Below are positions 1-11,654 of a stretch of DNA of 64,000 nt, one piece after another. Below the pieces are notes generated by a model. That model was given only the letters and a program-made list of their open reading frames with translations. It ran no database searches and was not told the DNA's origin. The position numbers and the translations under genes were made by a program. Position 1 is the stretch's first letter. Each line of letters starts with the position of its first letter. Origin of the DNA: Cymbidium sinense (taxonomy: Eukaryota > Streptophyta > Magnoliopsida > Asparagales > Orchidaceae); assembly GCA_021442155.1 (NCBI GenBank), contig CM038216.1:152235009-152299008 (forward strand), in the 5' to 3' direction.

Positions 1-2695
1 TTTTCTCCTTTAGTTATGTATACATTCATATGTATTTGAAAAAAGCAAATAGTTAGTCTAGACATCTTGGAAATATGAGGCTTTAAGTGCATAGGGTCAT
101 TTGATTACCTCACTTAGTTAACTGGCATATACTAGCTTATGTCTCTCATACATGTGTGTGTAATTATAAAGTCAAAACCTCTCTTTCTTTTACCAAAACA
201 CATGCATTTGTAATTGTTTAAGTGATAGAATTAATTAATCATGTGATTAGCTCTCTTTCTTACATTCATGTATGCAAAACACATGTGTTTGAATGCAAAT
301 GTATATAGTTGGACATAGAATAGGTTTTAGTTGTGAAGTCATTTTAATTCCCTCTTGGTCAAAGTGACATGTAGCTATCTAACTTCATTCCTATGTATTT
401 TTGCATAATAATCAAGATAGAGCTTTAAATTAATATGATAAAAATAATTCAATCAAAAGAAAAATATAAACTTTAAATGTAGATGTTCATATTCATCATT
501 TAAGTGCTAACATATTGCATGTATAGATATGTGTTTAGGACTTAGTCATATGCATATACATATGATGGAAAGAAATGAATAAACAAGTGTTATGTGATAA
601 TAATTAATTTTAATTAATCTTAATATGTCTTTCTTATTGAATGAGTTTATTTAAAGTGAACCTAAACTTAGGATTAATTTAAAATACGTAATAAGCCAGT
701 CATTAAAGAGAATTAATTAATTAATATGCTTTAGATGTGGCTTAAGGTAGGGATAAAAGAGAGTGATCCTCTTTCCTTCTCTTTATAACATAGTTGTTAA
801 GTAAGTCTAAAAGAAAACATTAATGAAAAATTCCCAAATTAACTAAATCATTTAAAAATTGAAATCAACTCTTATAATTAAACATTGCATACTTAGAAAA
901 TTCTAACAAAGCTTAGTTAAGGAATATCACACAAGCTTTAATACACATTTTAAATTAAGTCACCACTTAGCTTTATATTAGGGTGCATGTTTGATGATAT
1001 CTTATTTTTATGATGTATTATTTTAGGGGATATTAGAGTGTATGCTTCGTAGACTGGATGTTAGGTCATGATTAGCCTAATCATATTTTTTGTAGGAGAT
1101 TATGCTTAATGGGTGTTTAAAAAAAATATAAATGCTCTCTTTTGAAGGTTGCTTAACCCCTAAACACAATCTAAATTAAGACAGATGGACTTGGTCACCC
1201 ATTTGCAGGGTGCTAAGTCCAAATTATTCATATAGCTGCTTGGGTTGTATGGTGTGTTTAGCTAACACTTATTTTACAGGTGTAGTTAGATTTATGTTTC
1301 CTATTTTTAATGTAATTTTACATTAGGAATTAGGATTAGTGTTATGGGGATTAGGATGAGTGGTGGCTAGAAGGCTTTATCTTGGGAGGCCTTGTGATGC
1401 CTTTGAAGCAAGCACATCCAAATGAAGAAGTGAAGAAAATATGAAGAATGAAGATAAGAATACCCCCAATAGCATTTATTTATTTATAAATTTTTAATTA
1501 TTCTTTCATACAGGTTGTATAAGGGTAAAGCTCGGCTATTCATTTCTCTTTTTTTATGTGGTAATTTTACTTATTCTTTTTTAGATTTATAAAATTATTT
1601 GATATTTTGTTTACAATTACACAATAGAAATGACATGCATTTTTTTAGTTTGCTTATGAATAGTGATTTAATGTGTGGCCTGGATCCGATTAGGCTCTGA
1701 GAAAAAAATAAATTTTTTACCCCAACTACAACTCAAAACTAAAATTGCTAAATAACTCATAATATCACATAAATCCTGGGCATTAAATTAAGATAATTAA
1801 AAATTTAACAATTCCTTAGCTCAATGTTGTATGCTTAATATCATGCATTCATATTGCTTCACTCTTGCTAATAGAGGATTTCCATTCTTGTACGATGGGG
1901 GAAGACTTGACCTTTGAGGGTCTCCTCTGTGGTGGAAAACACCTCTTGCTCTCTGATTTAGTCAATAACTTCATTTTATCATACATTTGGACATAAAAAT
2001 CCTATGGCCTTTGTCAAAATGAAGAGTCCAAAATCAAATAAAAATTAAAAAGATTTGCATTAAACTAAGTCATGGCTCATACCATACTCTAGTCTCTTAG
2101 GAATGGGTTTAAGGACTTTAGTCTCTTTCTAAATAATAACCACCCAACTATCTTGTAAAAAATTATGACATGATTTTAAAGTGTAGGAGGAGTTAGTCAC
2201 TCAGCGGTTATAAGTCCCAATGTGGTTTACTCTCTCTTATGGAGGAAAACCATATACTCATCTTCTCTTAGATTTAGGACGTGCTTTGGCCCTCGCTAAA
2301 GCTCCCTAGATTTAGGATCTAAGGTTGTTATTTCTTTGGATACAAGCATAAACCCTCACCTCTTATGTATTTTCATAATCTTGTATTGTGGAATTATAAG
2401 TCCTAACAATCTAATAAAAATTCAACTAAAATATATAATTCTACTCAATTTCAAACATGTAAAGCCTAATCATATGATAGGTTGGAATGCTCACTAGATT
2501 TCCTAATATCATGAGCGCTCTCTACTCATCTCCTTTGGATTCAATAATAAGTCTCTCCTTTTGATCTATCTCATTTTTATTTTCAAATATAACCAATTTA
2601 TTGATAGTCCTATCTTTGAAATATTTGGAGACAATAATTTCTTACTTTAATTGAGAGTATTCCTAAGAAATTCACCTTCCTTTGGATGTAATTAA

Positions 2696-2717
2696 CTATG
2701 GGGGCTTGCCCCCATAG
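2696..2717 (+). other. Conserved hairpin A near LTR end (copy R1)
   Basis: Ten-base perfect arms CTATGGGGGC and GCCCCCATAG around a TT loop. The same hairpin is found at 21,880-21,901 and, on the minus strand, at 57,065-57,086 and 63,897-63,918, with paired base changes. It lies about 240 bases before the repeat terminus. Its role is unknown; an RNA structure in the element transcript is the simplest guess. Confidence 0.6.
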
Positions 2718-2839
2718 AAAACTTTAGAACCCAATTTAATATAAACCCTATTTTCCATGTAAAGTAGGGAGAAAATCTTTGGTATATTCAAAGACCAATC
2801 AGTCCTTAGGTGATTAGGTCCATTGTATAGTGATGATGT

Positions 2840-2855
2840 CTATCTTTCGAGATAG
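2840..2855 (+). other. Conserved TTCG-loop hairpin B (copy R1)
   Basis: CTATCT and AGATAG arms enclose a TTCG loop. The same element occurs at 22,039-22,054 and, inverted, at 56,909-56,924 and 63,740-63,755. It lies about 100 bases before the repeat terminus. Confidence 0.55.
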
Positions 2856-2959
2856 TGCACCATTCCTTGATGTCGTATACGATCATCTCAATAAGTACAC
2901 CCTCAGATCTGCGTGGTGTCCCCCATACACATACCAAAAATAAGCACCACATTTATGTT

Positions 2960-3326
2960 TAAATTGCGCCTCAGAAATGGCTTGCTTTTCATAGTCTTTT
3001 ATGATTGATGCCTTAATGTGTGGCCTGGATACAATTAGGCTCTTAGGGAAAAATTAATTCTTCTACCCTAATTAATCACTCATAACTAAATTTTAACAAT
3101 TCATAACTTCACCATAAAGCTTAGGTATTAAACAAGATAATTAAAAGATTTAGCAACCCTTAGCTGAATGTTGTATGTTTCACGTCATGCATGCATATTA
3201 TTTCGCTCTTGAAAATAAAGGATTTTCATCCATGCATGATAAGGGAATGCTTGACCTGTGAGGGCATCCCTTATCGTAGAAAACAGCCATTCTTACTGAT
3301 TTAGCCAACAACTTTATTTCATCATT
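2960..3326 (+). repeat. Second, truncated fragment of the same repeat
   Basis: Directly after the R1 terminus the sequence re-enters the family at the point equivalent to about 1,650 (again with TGTGGCCTGGAT, here at 3,018). It follows it for about 330 bases and is cut off exactly where TGTTGACC begins. This is what is expected if a younger element inserted into an older LTR copy. Confidence 0.55.
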
Positions 3327-4255
3327 GTTGACCTTTTTTTTAGAATGATCTCTCAACCCTCCTATCTTAGACATAGGACTCCTCTTATACTTTAAGAGTT
3401 CATTAGTCTTAAGACACATCTAGTGATTAGGTGGACACTTAAACCTAGCCCTAGAAGACTTAGAAGAGTTATCCATAGGAATAGGTCATGCCTTAAGGGT
3501 ATTAGGAAAATTTCCTACCTTTAGCTTAAACCATTCCTCACTTTTCTTCTTTCAAATCATACCCCAAATAGATCTTGATTGTTTTTCTCCAAACTCAAAT
3601 CAATTCAATTCCATGATTGAAATTCTTGATTAAAATCCATCGAAAATTCCTAAATCCAAATTTTGCTTAAGTCTAATCTTCCCTTAAGGACTTAACCAAA
3701 ATCATGATCAAAACCTATTCAAATCTTTGAGATTTTATCATAACTCATTTATATTCTCATTTATATTCACATATATAAATGAAATATAAATACAAACCCA
3801 TCAAACTAAACTCAAAATTCAAAATCAATTCATGAAATTTTCTTTAAATCCTTTAAATTCCCTTTAATGGATTTAACCTAAATCTTGGTCAAACATGTTC
3901 AAACCCTTGGGATTTTCTCAAAACTTATTTATATTCTCATTTATATTCACATATATAAATAAAATATAAATATAAATCAATCAAATCCAACTTATAAAAT
4001 AAAATTCCAATTTAAAATTCCCTTAAATCCTTTAAATTCCCTTTAGTGGATTTAACCTAAATCTTGATCAAACCGTTTCCAACTCATGAGATTTTATCAA
4101 AACTTGTTTATATTCTCATTTACATTCTCATATATAAATAAAAGATAAATATAAATCAATCAAATCCAATTCAAAAATTAAATTTCAATTTAAAGATTTC
4201 CTTAAATCCTTTAAATTCCCTTTAATGGATTCAACCTAAATCATGATTAAACCAC
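3327..4255 (+). repeat. Truncated 5' LTR segment
   Basis: Starts TGTTGACC and stays similar to 14,227-15,181 over its whole length, for example TTAGACATAGGACTC and GTGATTAGGTGGACACT. The second half is built of units of about 180 bases, each holding AAATCCTTTAAATTCCC (3,845, 4,024 and 4,204) and TATTCTCATTTATATTCAC. After 4,255 it changes abruptly into the gag leader, so a deletion removed the rest of the LTR. Confidence 0.6.
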
Positions 4256-5479
4256 TAGGTAGGTGAAGCATATGAACACTCAGAATCTGAGACACAGTTT
4301 GACCTTCAATCTATTATCCCATGTAGTGTAGGAGGCGATTCATGAGTGGCCTGAAGCCATACATCACATTATTAATGAGAGTGGAGGTTTAGTTGTCATC
4401 GTTTTACTTTGGTTGATTTTTCGGCCACTCTCAACCACCCGATAACATTCTTCTCACCGACTAGCCACCATAGAGGCGGTTCAAGCATGAGTGATGGTGT
4501 CTCCACCCCACGCTTACTCCTATCTAGTGGGATGCAACATCTCCCATTCCATATAAGGCCATGAAGGGCGCATCCGGGGAAAAATTTACTCCGTTGGTGA
4601 TCAGCTGCCAGGGATCCTACCTCTACACCACCCATTGTGGTGGTAGCTCTCCTCGAACTTCTACCCAAGTGGTGTTGTGAAAGGAGTGGCGACACTAAAG
4701 CATCATGGTCATTCGTTCACCAACTTCGCCCATACAGTCGAATGTGGAGATGGTGATAATTATTATAGATATTCTAAATAATAGTTCAGTTGTAGTAGTA
4801 ATAGACGATCATCCTAGGATTGTTACCCCAACAAGTAGTCGAGTATCATTCATCTAAAATGAGTCACACATGATTGACTCCCAGTGAGGCGAGCCTCTAA
4901 AGAATCACACTCACGCCTTAAATAGTTTGTACCACTGATAGATCGTTCTTGATAGAGATAGTACACTATTTTTAGGTAGAATAAGGAGATCTTGGGGTAC
5001 ATAACCGATGAAGAGAGAGTCACTTTGATCCCAATGAAGATGACTTGATGGGGGATTAGCCGAGTATGCATGGTCGACTAGAGGATCTCTTCTTAGGAGC
5101 AAGCCATGGAAGGTGATGAGGTTGATCAAGGATAGTAGAATCACCCAACACCTCCGACATCAATTAAGGTAGAAGGATGAGCAGATTGATAGGATGGCAC
5201 AACAAGACTTGACAGAGTTGGTGTTTTCAAAAAAAATAAGCCCCTCTAGTTCATCCTATTACAATGATCGCCACTGAAGTAGTGCATGTCTTGGACCTCC
5301 AAGACTCTACCTCCCATTGAGCAAGGTAGCACTAGTATAGGAAGGTAGTGGAAAGTACCTCCATACAAAAAAATATCTAAAATCCATGGTTGAGCAACAG
5401 TGAAGGAAGCTTTGGCTCAAGCCGGAGGATCATTCCAAAGGGTAGACCCTAGAGGAATTGATATATAGATCCCAAGGGT
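4256..5479 (+). other. Leader region of the Tat-type element
   Basis: More GC-rich, unique-looking sequence between the LTR segment and the first recognisable gag residues. No long frame is open and the short frames here show no known domain. Its position suggests a 5' untranslated leader and the eroded start of gag. Confidence 0.35.
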
Positions 5480-6563
5480 TTTGTCTTCCTTCAAAAAGCT
5501 TTGATGGCGTGGAACTGAGCATATAGCTCACTTTAGGCCATTGCAACATGTGTGGGATGCTTTACTCTTAGACTCTTTGTAAGAGTATTACTTTTGATTG
5601 GTATATGAACGCCCAATGGTTCAAAGACATTTTCGAGTTAGAGCAACTCTTCATCAAGAGATTTGTTGGAGCTCAAGAAAAGGGTTATTGTAGGTGATCT
5701 CAGTAAAGACCATGAGTCACTATTGATTATATTCTATGGCATAACCCGAGTATGAAGTGTGAACCATGTTCAACAACATGCCATTGAGATTCTCTTGAAG
5801 AATATCCATGGCCCAATCACTTTCATGCTTAAGGGTTTCACTATCAAGACATTTGAGAAGCTAATCAACAAGACAACTAGTCTACAAGGAGATGCCAAAC
5901 AGTTACCTTTTCAAGATTAGTTGCCCAAATAGAAATCCTAAAAGGTCTATGAGAAGAAAAGAGTAGAATAGTAGCTGACAGGGGAAGCCAGCTAGAGATC
6001 AAGAGACCATCAAGAGCCTCCACCTCCTTTGCCACCACCGAGGTAGCCACTGCCTCCACCAGGCCTCCAGACCTCAACCACCATACCACCACAATGGCAT
6101 GCATATCCACCGTAAGCTATGGTCCACCTACTCTTTAGATAAGTTAAAACAAACCTTATTCTTTTAAGAGGGAGGTAATCAAGAAGATCTTTAAGAATCT
6201 CTTAAAGAAACTTGATGCTACCCAGCCTAGACCGGAGGAAGTAGGTAAAAGTCATGATCCAAACTTTGCCCTTACCACCATATGCTAGGCCACATTTTGG
6301 AGGATTGTTTCACATTCAAGGACTGGCTTGAACAGTTTCAAGACCGGTGCTGTAGTTATCCCAAAGGAATACCTTGTGGAACAACCTTCTCCATTAGGGT
6401 AATCCTTGGGGATACATGTGATCCTACCAAAACCAAAGAAGGTTGGGGCATTTCTTTGTCTAAAACCTCTAAGAAAATAATTAAGATCAAGAAGCTTTCC
6501 TGTGCTCGAGTCACTCAAACCTCCAACACCAAGGAAGGTTTGCAAGTTCAAGGCCAACTCTAG
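5480..6563 (+). pseudogene. Decayed gag of the Tat-type element
   Basis: Gag is the capsid-like structural protein of LTR retrotransposons. Readable pieces include WYMNAQWFKDIF from 5,599 and MLKGFTIKTFEKLI from 5,825, which match the second half of the plant retrotransposon gag domain (the ILKGxxxxTFEEL segment). Further on, GHILEDCFTFKDWLEQ (from about 6,285) and then, one frame over, KTGAVVIPKEYLVEQPSP match the C-terminal part of Tat-type gag. The reading frame changes at least twice and in-frame stops are frequent (for example the TAG ending at 5,920). The region 5,920-6,280 keeps only low-complexity remnants. No intact CCHC knuckle is visible. Confidence 0.65.
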
Positions 6564-7439
6564 GAAAGTGGGAGCTCAAGAAGAGGCAAAGAGATGTGTC
6601 ACCGATAGCCCTTTAGCCAACATCAACCTGTGTCCACAGCCTTCACAGCCCTTCATGACTTCTTCCATTTCAACTAGCTTCTTCTTCTACTAGTAGAACT
6701 CTTGTATCGTGGATAAGGGCATCAAATCCCTTACTCCACTCACTCTACTTCTACTTTGTACCTCCAAATAATTCCAAGAAATTGAATAAATAAAGCTAGT
6801 TTGAATTACATCTATGTCTTCCGATGAGTTATCTTCTATTCCTAATGATAACTCTTCAAGTCTAACTATAATAATTTGATCTTCCTCTTTCTGAAGTTGG
6901 ACTTTCCAACTCAATACTATGGGTTCACCTCTTGAGATAGACTTGGAATCATCCATCAGAGTCCCATAGGAGAAGTGTAGTGAGCCAAGTGTGTAGAACC
7001 TTCCACCACCTTGCCCAAGAGATCACCAAGTCAACCTCCATAGTGGCAAGGTTCTACCTGGGGCACCTCAAGATAGGGAAACAAGTCATTGGTACTAAAG
7101 ATCGAGAAGCCCTTCCATGATGCTCCACCCTTGGATATGCTTGTGGAAGATGAAGGTGGACTAACATCCTTTCATCTAAGAAAGTTGCTCTAAGCATATA
7201 TGATGCCCTTATCTTATCCAAAGAGATGAGTCACTAATCAAGGCCCTCCTTGATCAAATATGCTTAGCTCACCACCACTATAGTGAGGAAGCACATTATG
7301 CAAAAGAAGCCCAAGGATCACCTTCATGATGAAGACCTCTTCTGGGGACTTGGAGCACAACCGTCCCCTCTACATCAAACATGGATGTTAGACTCACTCG
7401 GGTTCTCATTATGTGCATGAACATTATGAGTCTAAAGAC
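6564..7439 (+). other. Gag-protease linker, eroded
   Basis: No open frame longer than about 90 codons and no domain that I recognise. The position between gag and protease suggests decayed polyprotein sequence. The minus-strand frame at 6,690-6,956 has no recognisable content. Confidence 0.3.
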
Positions 7440-7937
7440 CTTGCCTATTTGAAGATCACATCTCTACACTGAGGAGATATAATGATGTTGAGAGGATTCA
7501 ATGATCAAGGTGAGTGGGTTTTAGTTCTATAGTGTTACCTGGAGATATGACTGGAAGACTGAAGCCAAGTTCTACATCATTGATTTGAATACTTCATTCA
7601 CTACTTTGCTTGGTAGGCCTTGGATACATCAGAACAAGATCATTCCATCCTCCCTTCATCAGTGCATCAAGTTCAAAAAGATGGAATTGAGTACCATGTC
7701 AACGAGGATGAAAAGCCATTTTTAGTTAGAGAGGTTGAGATTTATGAGGATGCAACCTACTATCTTCCTCAAAATACCCTTTCTCGTGAACTTGGACAAA
7801 ATTCAAATGCAAAACCAAAAGAAAAAAATGAAGAAAAAGAAAAGATAAAAGAAAATGAAAAGAAAAATAAAAGTCCAAGTGAGCAAGAAAGGGGAATTGA
7901 AGAAGAAGTATATTTGCATATCACATTCCACCCATAA
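7440..7937 (+). pseudogene. Protease C-terminal segment of the Tat-type element
   Basis: In one frame from 7,570 the translation gives FYIIDLNTSFTTLLGRPWIH, followed by QNKIIPSSLHQCIKF. LLGRPWIH is the hallmark near the C-terminus of the pepsin-like (retropepsin) protease of plant Ty3/gypsy Tat and Athila elements, and the PSSLHQ extension is usual in this group. The catalytic DT/SG motif upstream is not readable. A charged Lys/Glu-rich tail follows in another frame to 7,937. Broken by frameshifts around 7,730. Confidence 0.7.
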
Positions 7938-9000
7938 TTCATTCCATCATATGGACATGTGGGTAGGATGGCTCAACCTCCACCAGGTAGAGGCAGAGGC
8001 AAAAAAGAGGTAGTTTTAGAGGTGGGAGACCCCCTAGTTGGCCTTCAGCCAATAGAGGTCATGTTCCAGTTCATAGGAGTACCCCTACTATTCACATAGA
8101 CTTGGAATCCAACTCGGAGGATGAGTCTAATGTGATTAGTATACCAACCCTCTCGGTTCCATTGGAGGTGACTTTTGATCCGAGATGAAGACAGCCTCCA
8201 AGCAAAGCAAAGTATTCAAATCGTTTATGTGAAACTATTAGGCAGTTTGGGAACCTTAGCTCTTACCTCACTTACATCTCTAAAGTTGAAGGTTTAGTAG
8301 TTAAGGAAGTCCCTAAGTCTTCCAATGACATGAAGTAGAGAGGTTCTTTTGGGTTCATCATCCTCAAGTCTGAGTTGATGTAGGACTTGAGGAAGATACT
8401 TTAAAGAATTAATGGAATTACCTTTTGACTTTTACTCCTTTGTGTTCAAAATCTTATATACAAAAAGGTTTAGTTCCTCACATGGTCCAAGCATGTCAAT
8501 ATTTTGAAAAGTATGGAACAATACAGTGTGGGAAGCACAATCAAGAGTGACTAGATTCGCACAAGGGTCCATCGATGATGAAGATTATTGCCTAGTTACC
8601 AACCATTTGAATTAATAGTTCTTCTCACACATCCCCAACTCTTATGAGAATGTGTGTTTAGAAACTTAGATGATCCATGATCTCCAAGTCAAAGATGAAT
8701 TGAAGAGGAGATTCATTCAATAATCGACAAGCTTAAAGAAATCAACCTCGAGAAGAAAATCGCCGACATACATTTCATTTGTTTGAATGAAGAAGAAACC
8801 AATGACTTAGTTAGCTATTGACTGAAGTTTAAAGACTACGCATGGAGTTATGAAGAAATGCCTGATTATCTCCGAGTCCACAAGCTAGCAATAGATAATT
8901 ACCCCCTATTAAGCAAGCTCCTAGCATGCGATTAGAAATTGAACAACGTCATTTCTAAGTCAAGAAACCGATGATCTGGTTTCATCGTGAAGAAAAATAT
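7938..9000 (+). pseudogene. Eroded polyprotein between protease and reverse transcriptase
   Basis: Scattered reading-frame pieces such as LCETIRQFGNLSSYL near 8,226 look protein-like, but I cannot assign them to a domain. Tat elements have a long, poorly conserved linker here. Stops occur in all frames. Confidence 0.35.
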
Positions 9001-9480
9001 CCTACCTTAGTGTCCTAGTTAAGAAGAAGAATGGCCAAATTCATTTGCATCGATTTTAGGGACTTAAATAGGCATGTCCTAAGGATGAGTTTCCTCTTCC
9101 TATACCAATTAATGGTGGACATTGCCTCATCTCTCATTTCTCTTCATGGATGGGTCATCCGCTATAACCAAATCAAGATGTCTCAAGATGAAAGAAACGC
9201 TTTTGAACCCGATCAATCTTCTATTATGCTTTTGCCTTAAAATGCGCTACATACCAATGGGCCATGACTGATCTTCAATGAACTCATCCATCAGTTGAGT
9301 GCTATGTTGATGATCTAGTAGTCAAAAAAGAAAAGAAGACCACCTCTTTTGACTTGAGAGTAGTTTTGAATGATTTTAAGATAATATAACCTCAAAATGA
9401 ATCCTAAGTGTGCATTCGAGTCACTTCGTGGGAAATTCTTTGTTGTTGACACCTGAATAGAAATAGATCAAAAAGATTAA
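9001..9480 (+). pseudogene. Reverse transcriptase fragment (Tat-type gypsy)
   Basis: Reverse transcriptase copies element RNA into DNA. The frame beginning at 9,031 reads CIDFRDLNRHVLRMSF and then HGWVIRYNQIKMSQDE. These are the FRDLN motif and the degenerate GxSGYNQIKM motif of Ty3/gypsy reverse transcriptases. Downstream, other frames give ATYQWAM and VECYVDDLVVK, which holds the catalytic YVDD box (about 9,300-9,330), and LKMNPKCAF near 9,390. At least two frameshifts and several stops separate these motifs. Confidence 0.75.
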
Positions 9481-10490
9481 AGCTATCTTAGAAATGCCAC
9501 CTCCTAAGAGTTTAACTCAACTCGATCCTTTCAAGGATGGCATATATCTAAGATGCTTTATCTCAAACTGTGGAGATGCAAGCCATTCTCAACACTTGTC
9601 AAAAGGATGCCAAGTTCAAGTGGGATGACAAGTGCACGCATTCAAGAAGACATCAAAGAGTACTTGGTGAAGCTAGTTCTGTAGCCTATCCCAATGCCAC
9701 CATCCTTTACAGCATTGGATGACTCTCTCGCTCATTGGCCCAAGCCAATGATGAGGGAAGGAGCTCTACTACCTCACCATCATCCATTTATCAAAGCAAA
9801 CTATCCACCTATTGAGAAACATTGCCTAGCTTTGATCTTTGCATCTTTGAACATGCTTTTCTCATAAGGTGAACTTGATCTCAACCAACTAATCCAGTAT
9901 CATGACATGGCCAATGCTTTGGATGTTGGCTCATGTCCATGATACTCATAGTTTGATATCACATTTGTACCTCCATGCGTAAAAGGATGCACTAGATTTC
10001 TTAGCAACACACCCACTTCCGATTCTCTTGATGATCTCCCATGAACAAATCATGAACTTAGGGAGGCCAAACCAATGATGGGAGATGTATTTTGATGGTG
10101 TTCTTTTCTTAAAGGTGAAGCACCATGATCTATTCTCCCAAAAATGGTAGGGGTATGAATAGTTCTTTTAACTCTGAACTATGATGTGATGAGATTCTCA
10201 TACAATCTTTGCAACCCCTACACCAACAACGAAGCTGAGTATGAGGCTTTGATTGCCTAGAGCCATCACTATCGTCAAGAGCATCAACATCTTTGGGATT
10301 CTCATCAACTGTTGTCGTCCTACCAGTCCTCAAACCCAAGCTTCATCATTACTATGAGTATACCATGAAGTCTGGCCCAAATTCCAAAGTCACCATCTAC
10401 AAGGTTCCCGAAAGAGAACGAGAAAGTGATGCCTTGGCCAAACTTGCCAAAGAGTTGGCATGTTAAAGATGAGTCCATTTCAATAAGGGT
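9481..10490 (+). pseudogene. Double RNase H region (Tat-type gypsy)
   Basis: The first part holds EMPPPKSLTQL (after 9,490), the usual RT to RNase H connection. The end of the ordinary RNase H reads DFLATHPLP (about 9,993), a common boundary in Tat elements. A second RNase H domain follows: WEMYFDG near 10,080, NNEAEYEAL near 10,225 and ESDALAKLAKELA near 10,430. The extra archaeal-type RNase H with the NxEAEYEAL motif is the key mark of the Tat lineage. Many stops and frame changes make it non-functional. Confidence 0.7.
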
Positions 10491-10559
10491 CCAAAATAGA
10501 TAAGTCCTATCCCTTATTGATGAACTCATCGAGACTTTCTCTTGGGAGGTTGTCATTGC

Positions 10560-11654
10560 CAAAATGGACAAGGAGCTAGATTGGAGGCAACCATTCATAG
10601 ATTACTTGAACACAAAAACTACCTCAAGAGAAATCAAGCCCATCAAAACAAAGAGCTCTCTCCTATGCTCTTGTTGATGGCACCTATACCTTTGACTAAA
10701 TGTGGTTGCATTATTTAGACAACATGAAGCCCATGGCATTATAATTGAGGTACACGGTCTATAAGCTCATCAATCTCCAAGATGAAGATGAAGATCAAAA
10801 GACTGATACGCCTTCTCTATGATTATGGATTGCATAATAGCTAGAGATGCCATCAAGGTACACGTGGTCCTCCACCAACCACCCAACATTCTACACCCTA
10901 CATTGGCTTCATGGCCATTTGAGTGTTGGGTACCGACATTGTAGTCCGACGATCCTCCTTCTTCCAAGGGGCATCGATTCATCTTAGCCAACTACTTTTT
11001 TCCAAAAGCCATCCCACTCGAGTCACACTCACCATGTGCTTCAATTTTTTAGAACCATATCATATAGGTTTGGGTGCCTCAATGAATTATATCGATAATG
11101 GTATTCAAAAGCAAGATCATAAGACACAGATAGATTGAGATATACTCCACCATCTACTACCCTAGAAAATGAAGCATTCAATAAAACTCATCTGATACAA
11201 GAAGACTCTTGATGATAACAAATGACAATAGGAATGAGTGTTGGTTGAAGCCTTGTGGGCCTACCAATAACATACCAACTAACCCGCCCCATTTTCTTAG
11301 TGTATGGTCATTCTTCCTTTAGAAGTTCAACTCATCACTATAAGAATTGGGTAACAAGATCACTGAGAAATGCAAAGTTCATTAGAAGAGCTCAAAGGTT
11401 TGAGGAAAGTCACTGCGCAACAAACCTTGAGTTGTACAAGGCCAAAATGATTCAAGCTCACAACAAGCTAGTCCGCCTAGGTCTTTCGAGTAGGAGAACT
11501 TGTGTTAGTCCTAAGGAGACCATCAAAGATGGGAGGCAAGTTTGAACCCATGTCATGTAGAAGGCCTCCAAGGAGGATCTTATCGCTTATTGATTGTAAA
11601 GGGGAACACCGATGCTTCCAATTAATGGGCTCTATCTAAAGAAATATTACCCAT
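10560..11654 (+). pseudogene. Integrase fragment (Tat-type gypsy)
   Basis: Integrase inserts the DNA copy into the genome. Motifs by frame: QPPNILHPTLASWPFECW (about 10,880-10,930), which precedes the first catalytic Asp region; GHRFILANYFFPKAIPLE (about 10,968-11,020); NHIIYRFGCLNELYR (about 11,050), in place of the second Asp region; NKTHLIQ (11,172) near the third catalytic residue; then LELYKAKMIQAHNKLVR (11,430) and PINGLYLKKYYP (about 11,622-11,654), which is the usual end of Tat polyproteins. The catalytic residues cannot all be confirmed because the frame breaks between motifs. Confidence 0.7.

Larger units (their letters stand above)
1..2953 (+). repeat. 3' part of long LTR-like repeat (copy R1)
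   Basis: Non-coding repeat shared with 18.5-22.1 kb on the same strand and, inverted, with 56.8-60.2 kb. Landmarks in the same order in all copies include the phrase TGTGGCCTGGAT near 1,674, a block containing TTAGTCTCTTTCTAAATAA near 2,118, GGATGTAATTAACTATG near 2,685 and a terminus of the form AAAAATAAGCACCA. The copies stop resembling each other at this terminus, which ends in CA as an LTR should. The copy starts outside the window. The nearby Tat-type gypsy element suggests it is the LTR of that family; this is inference from context. Confidence 0.65.

Noticed and set aside
2994..3326. Considered as the true 5' end of the long LTR
   Set aside because: It matches the middle of the repeat (about 1,650-1,980), not a start, and is cut by the TGTTGACC boundary.
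3198..3419. 73-codon minus-strand frame
   Set aside because: Crosses the junction between two repeat fragments, so it cannot be a gene.
11041..11138. Possible separate small gene (71-codon frame from 10,923)
   Set aside because: The neighbouring frames carry integrase motifs through the same bases; it is a frameshifted piece of integrase.
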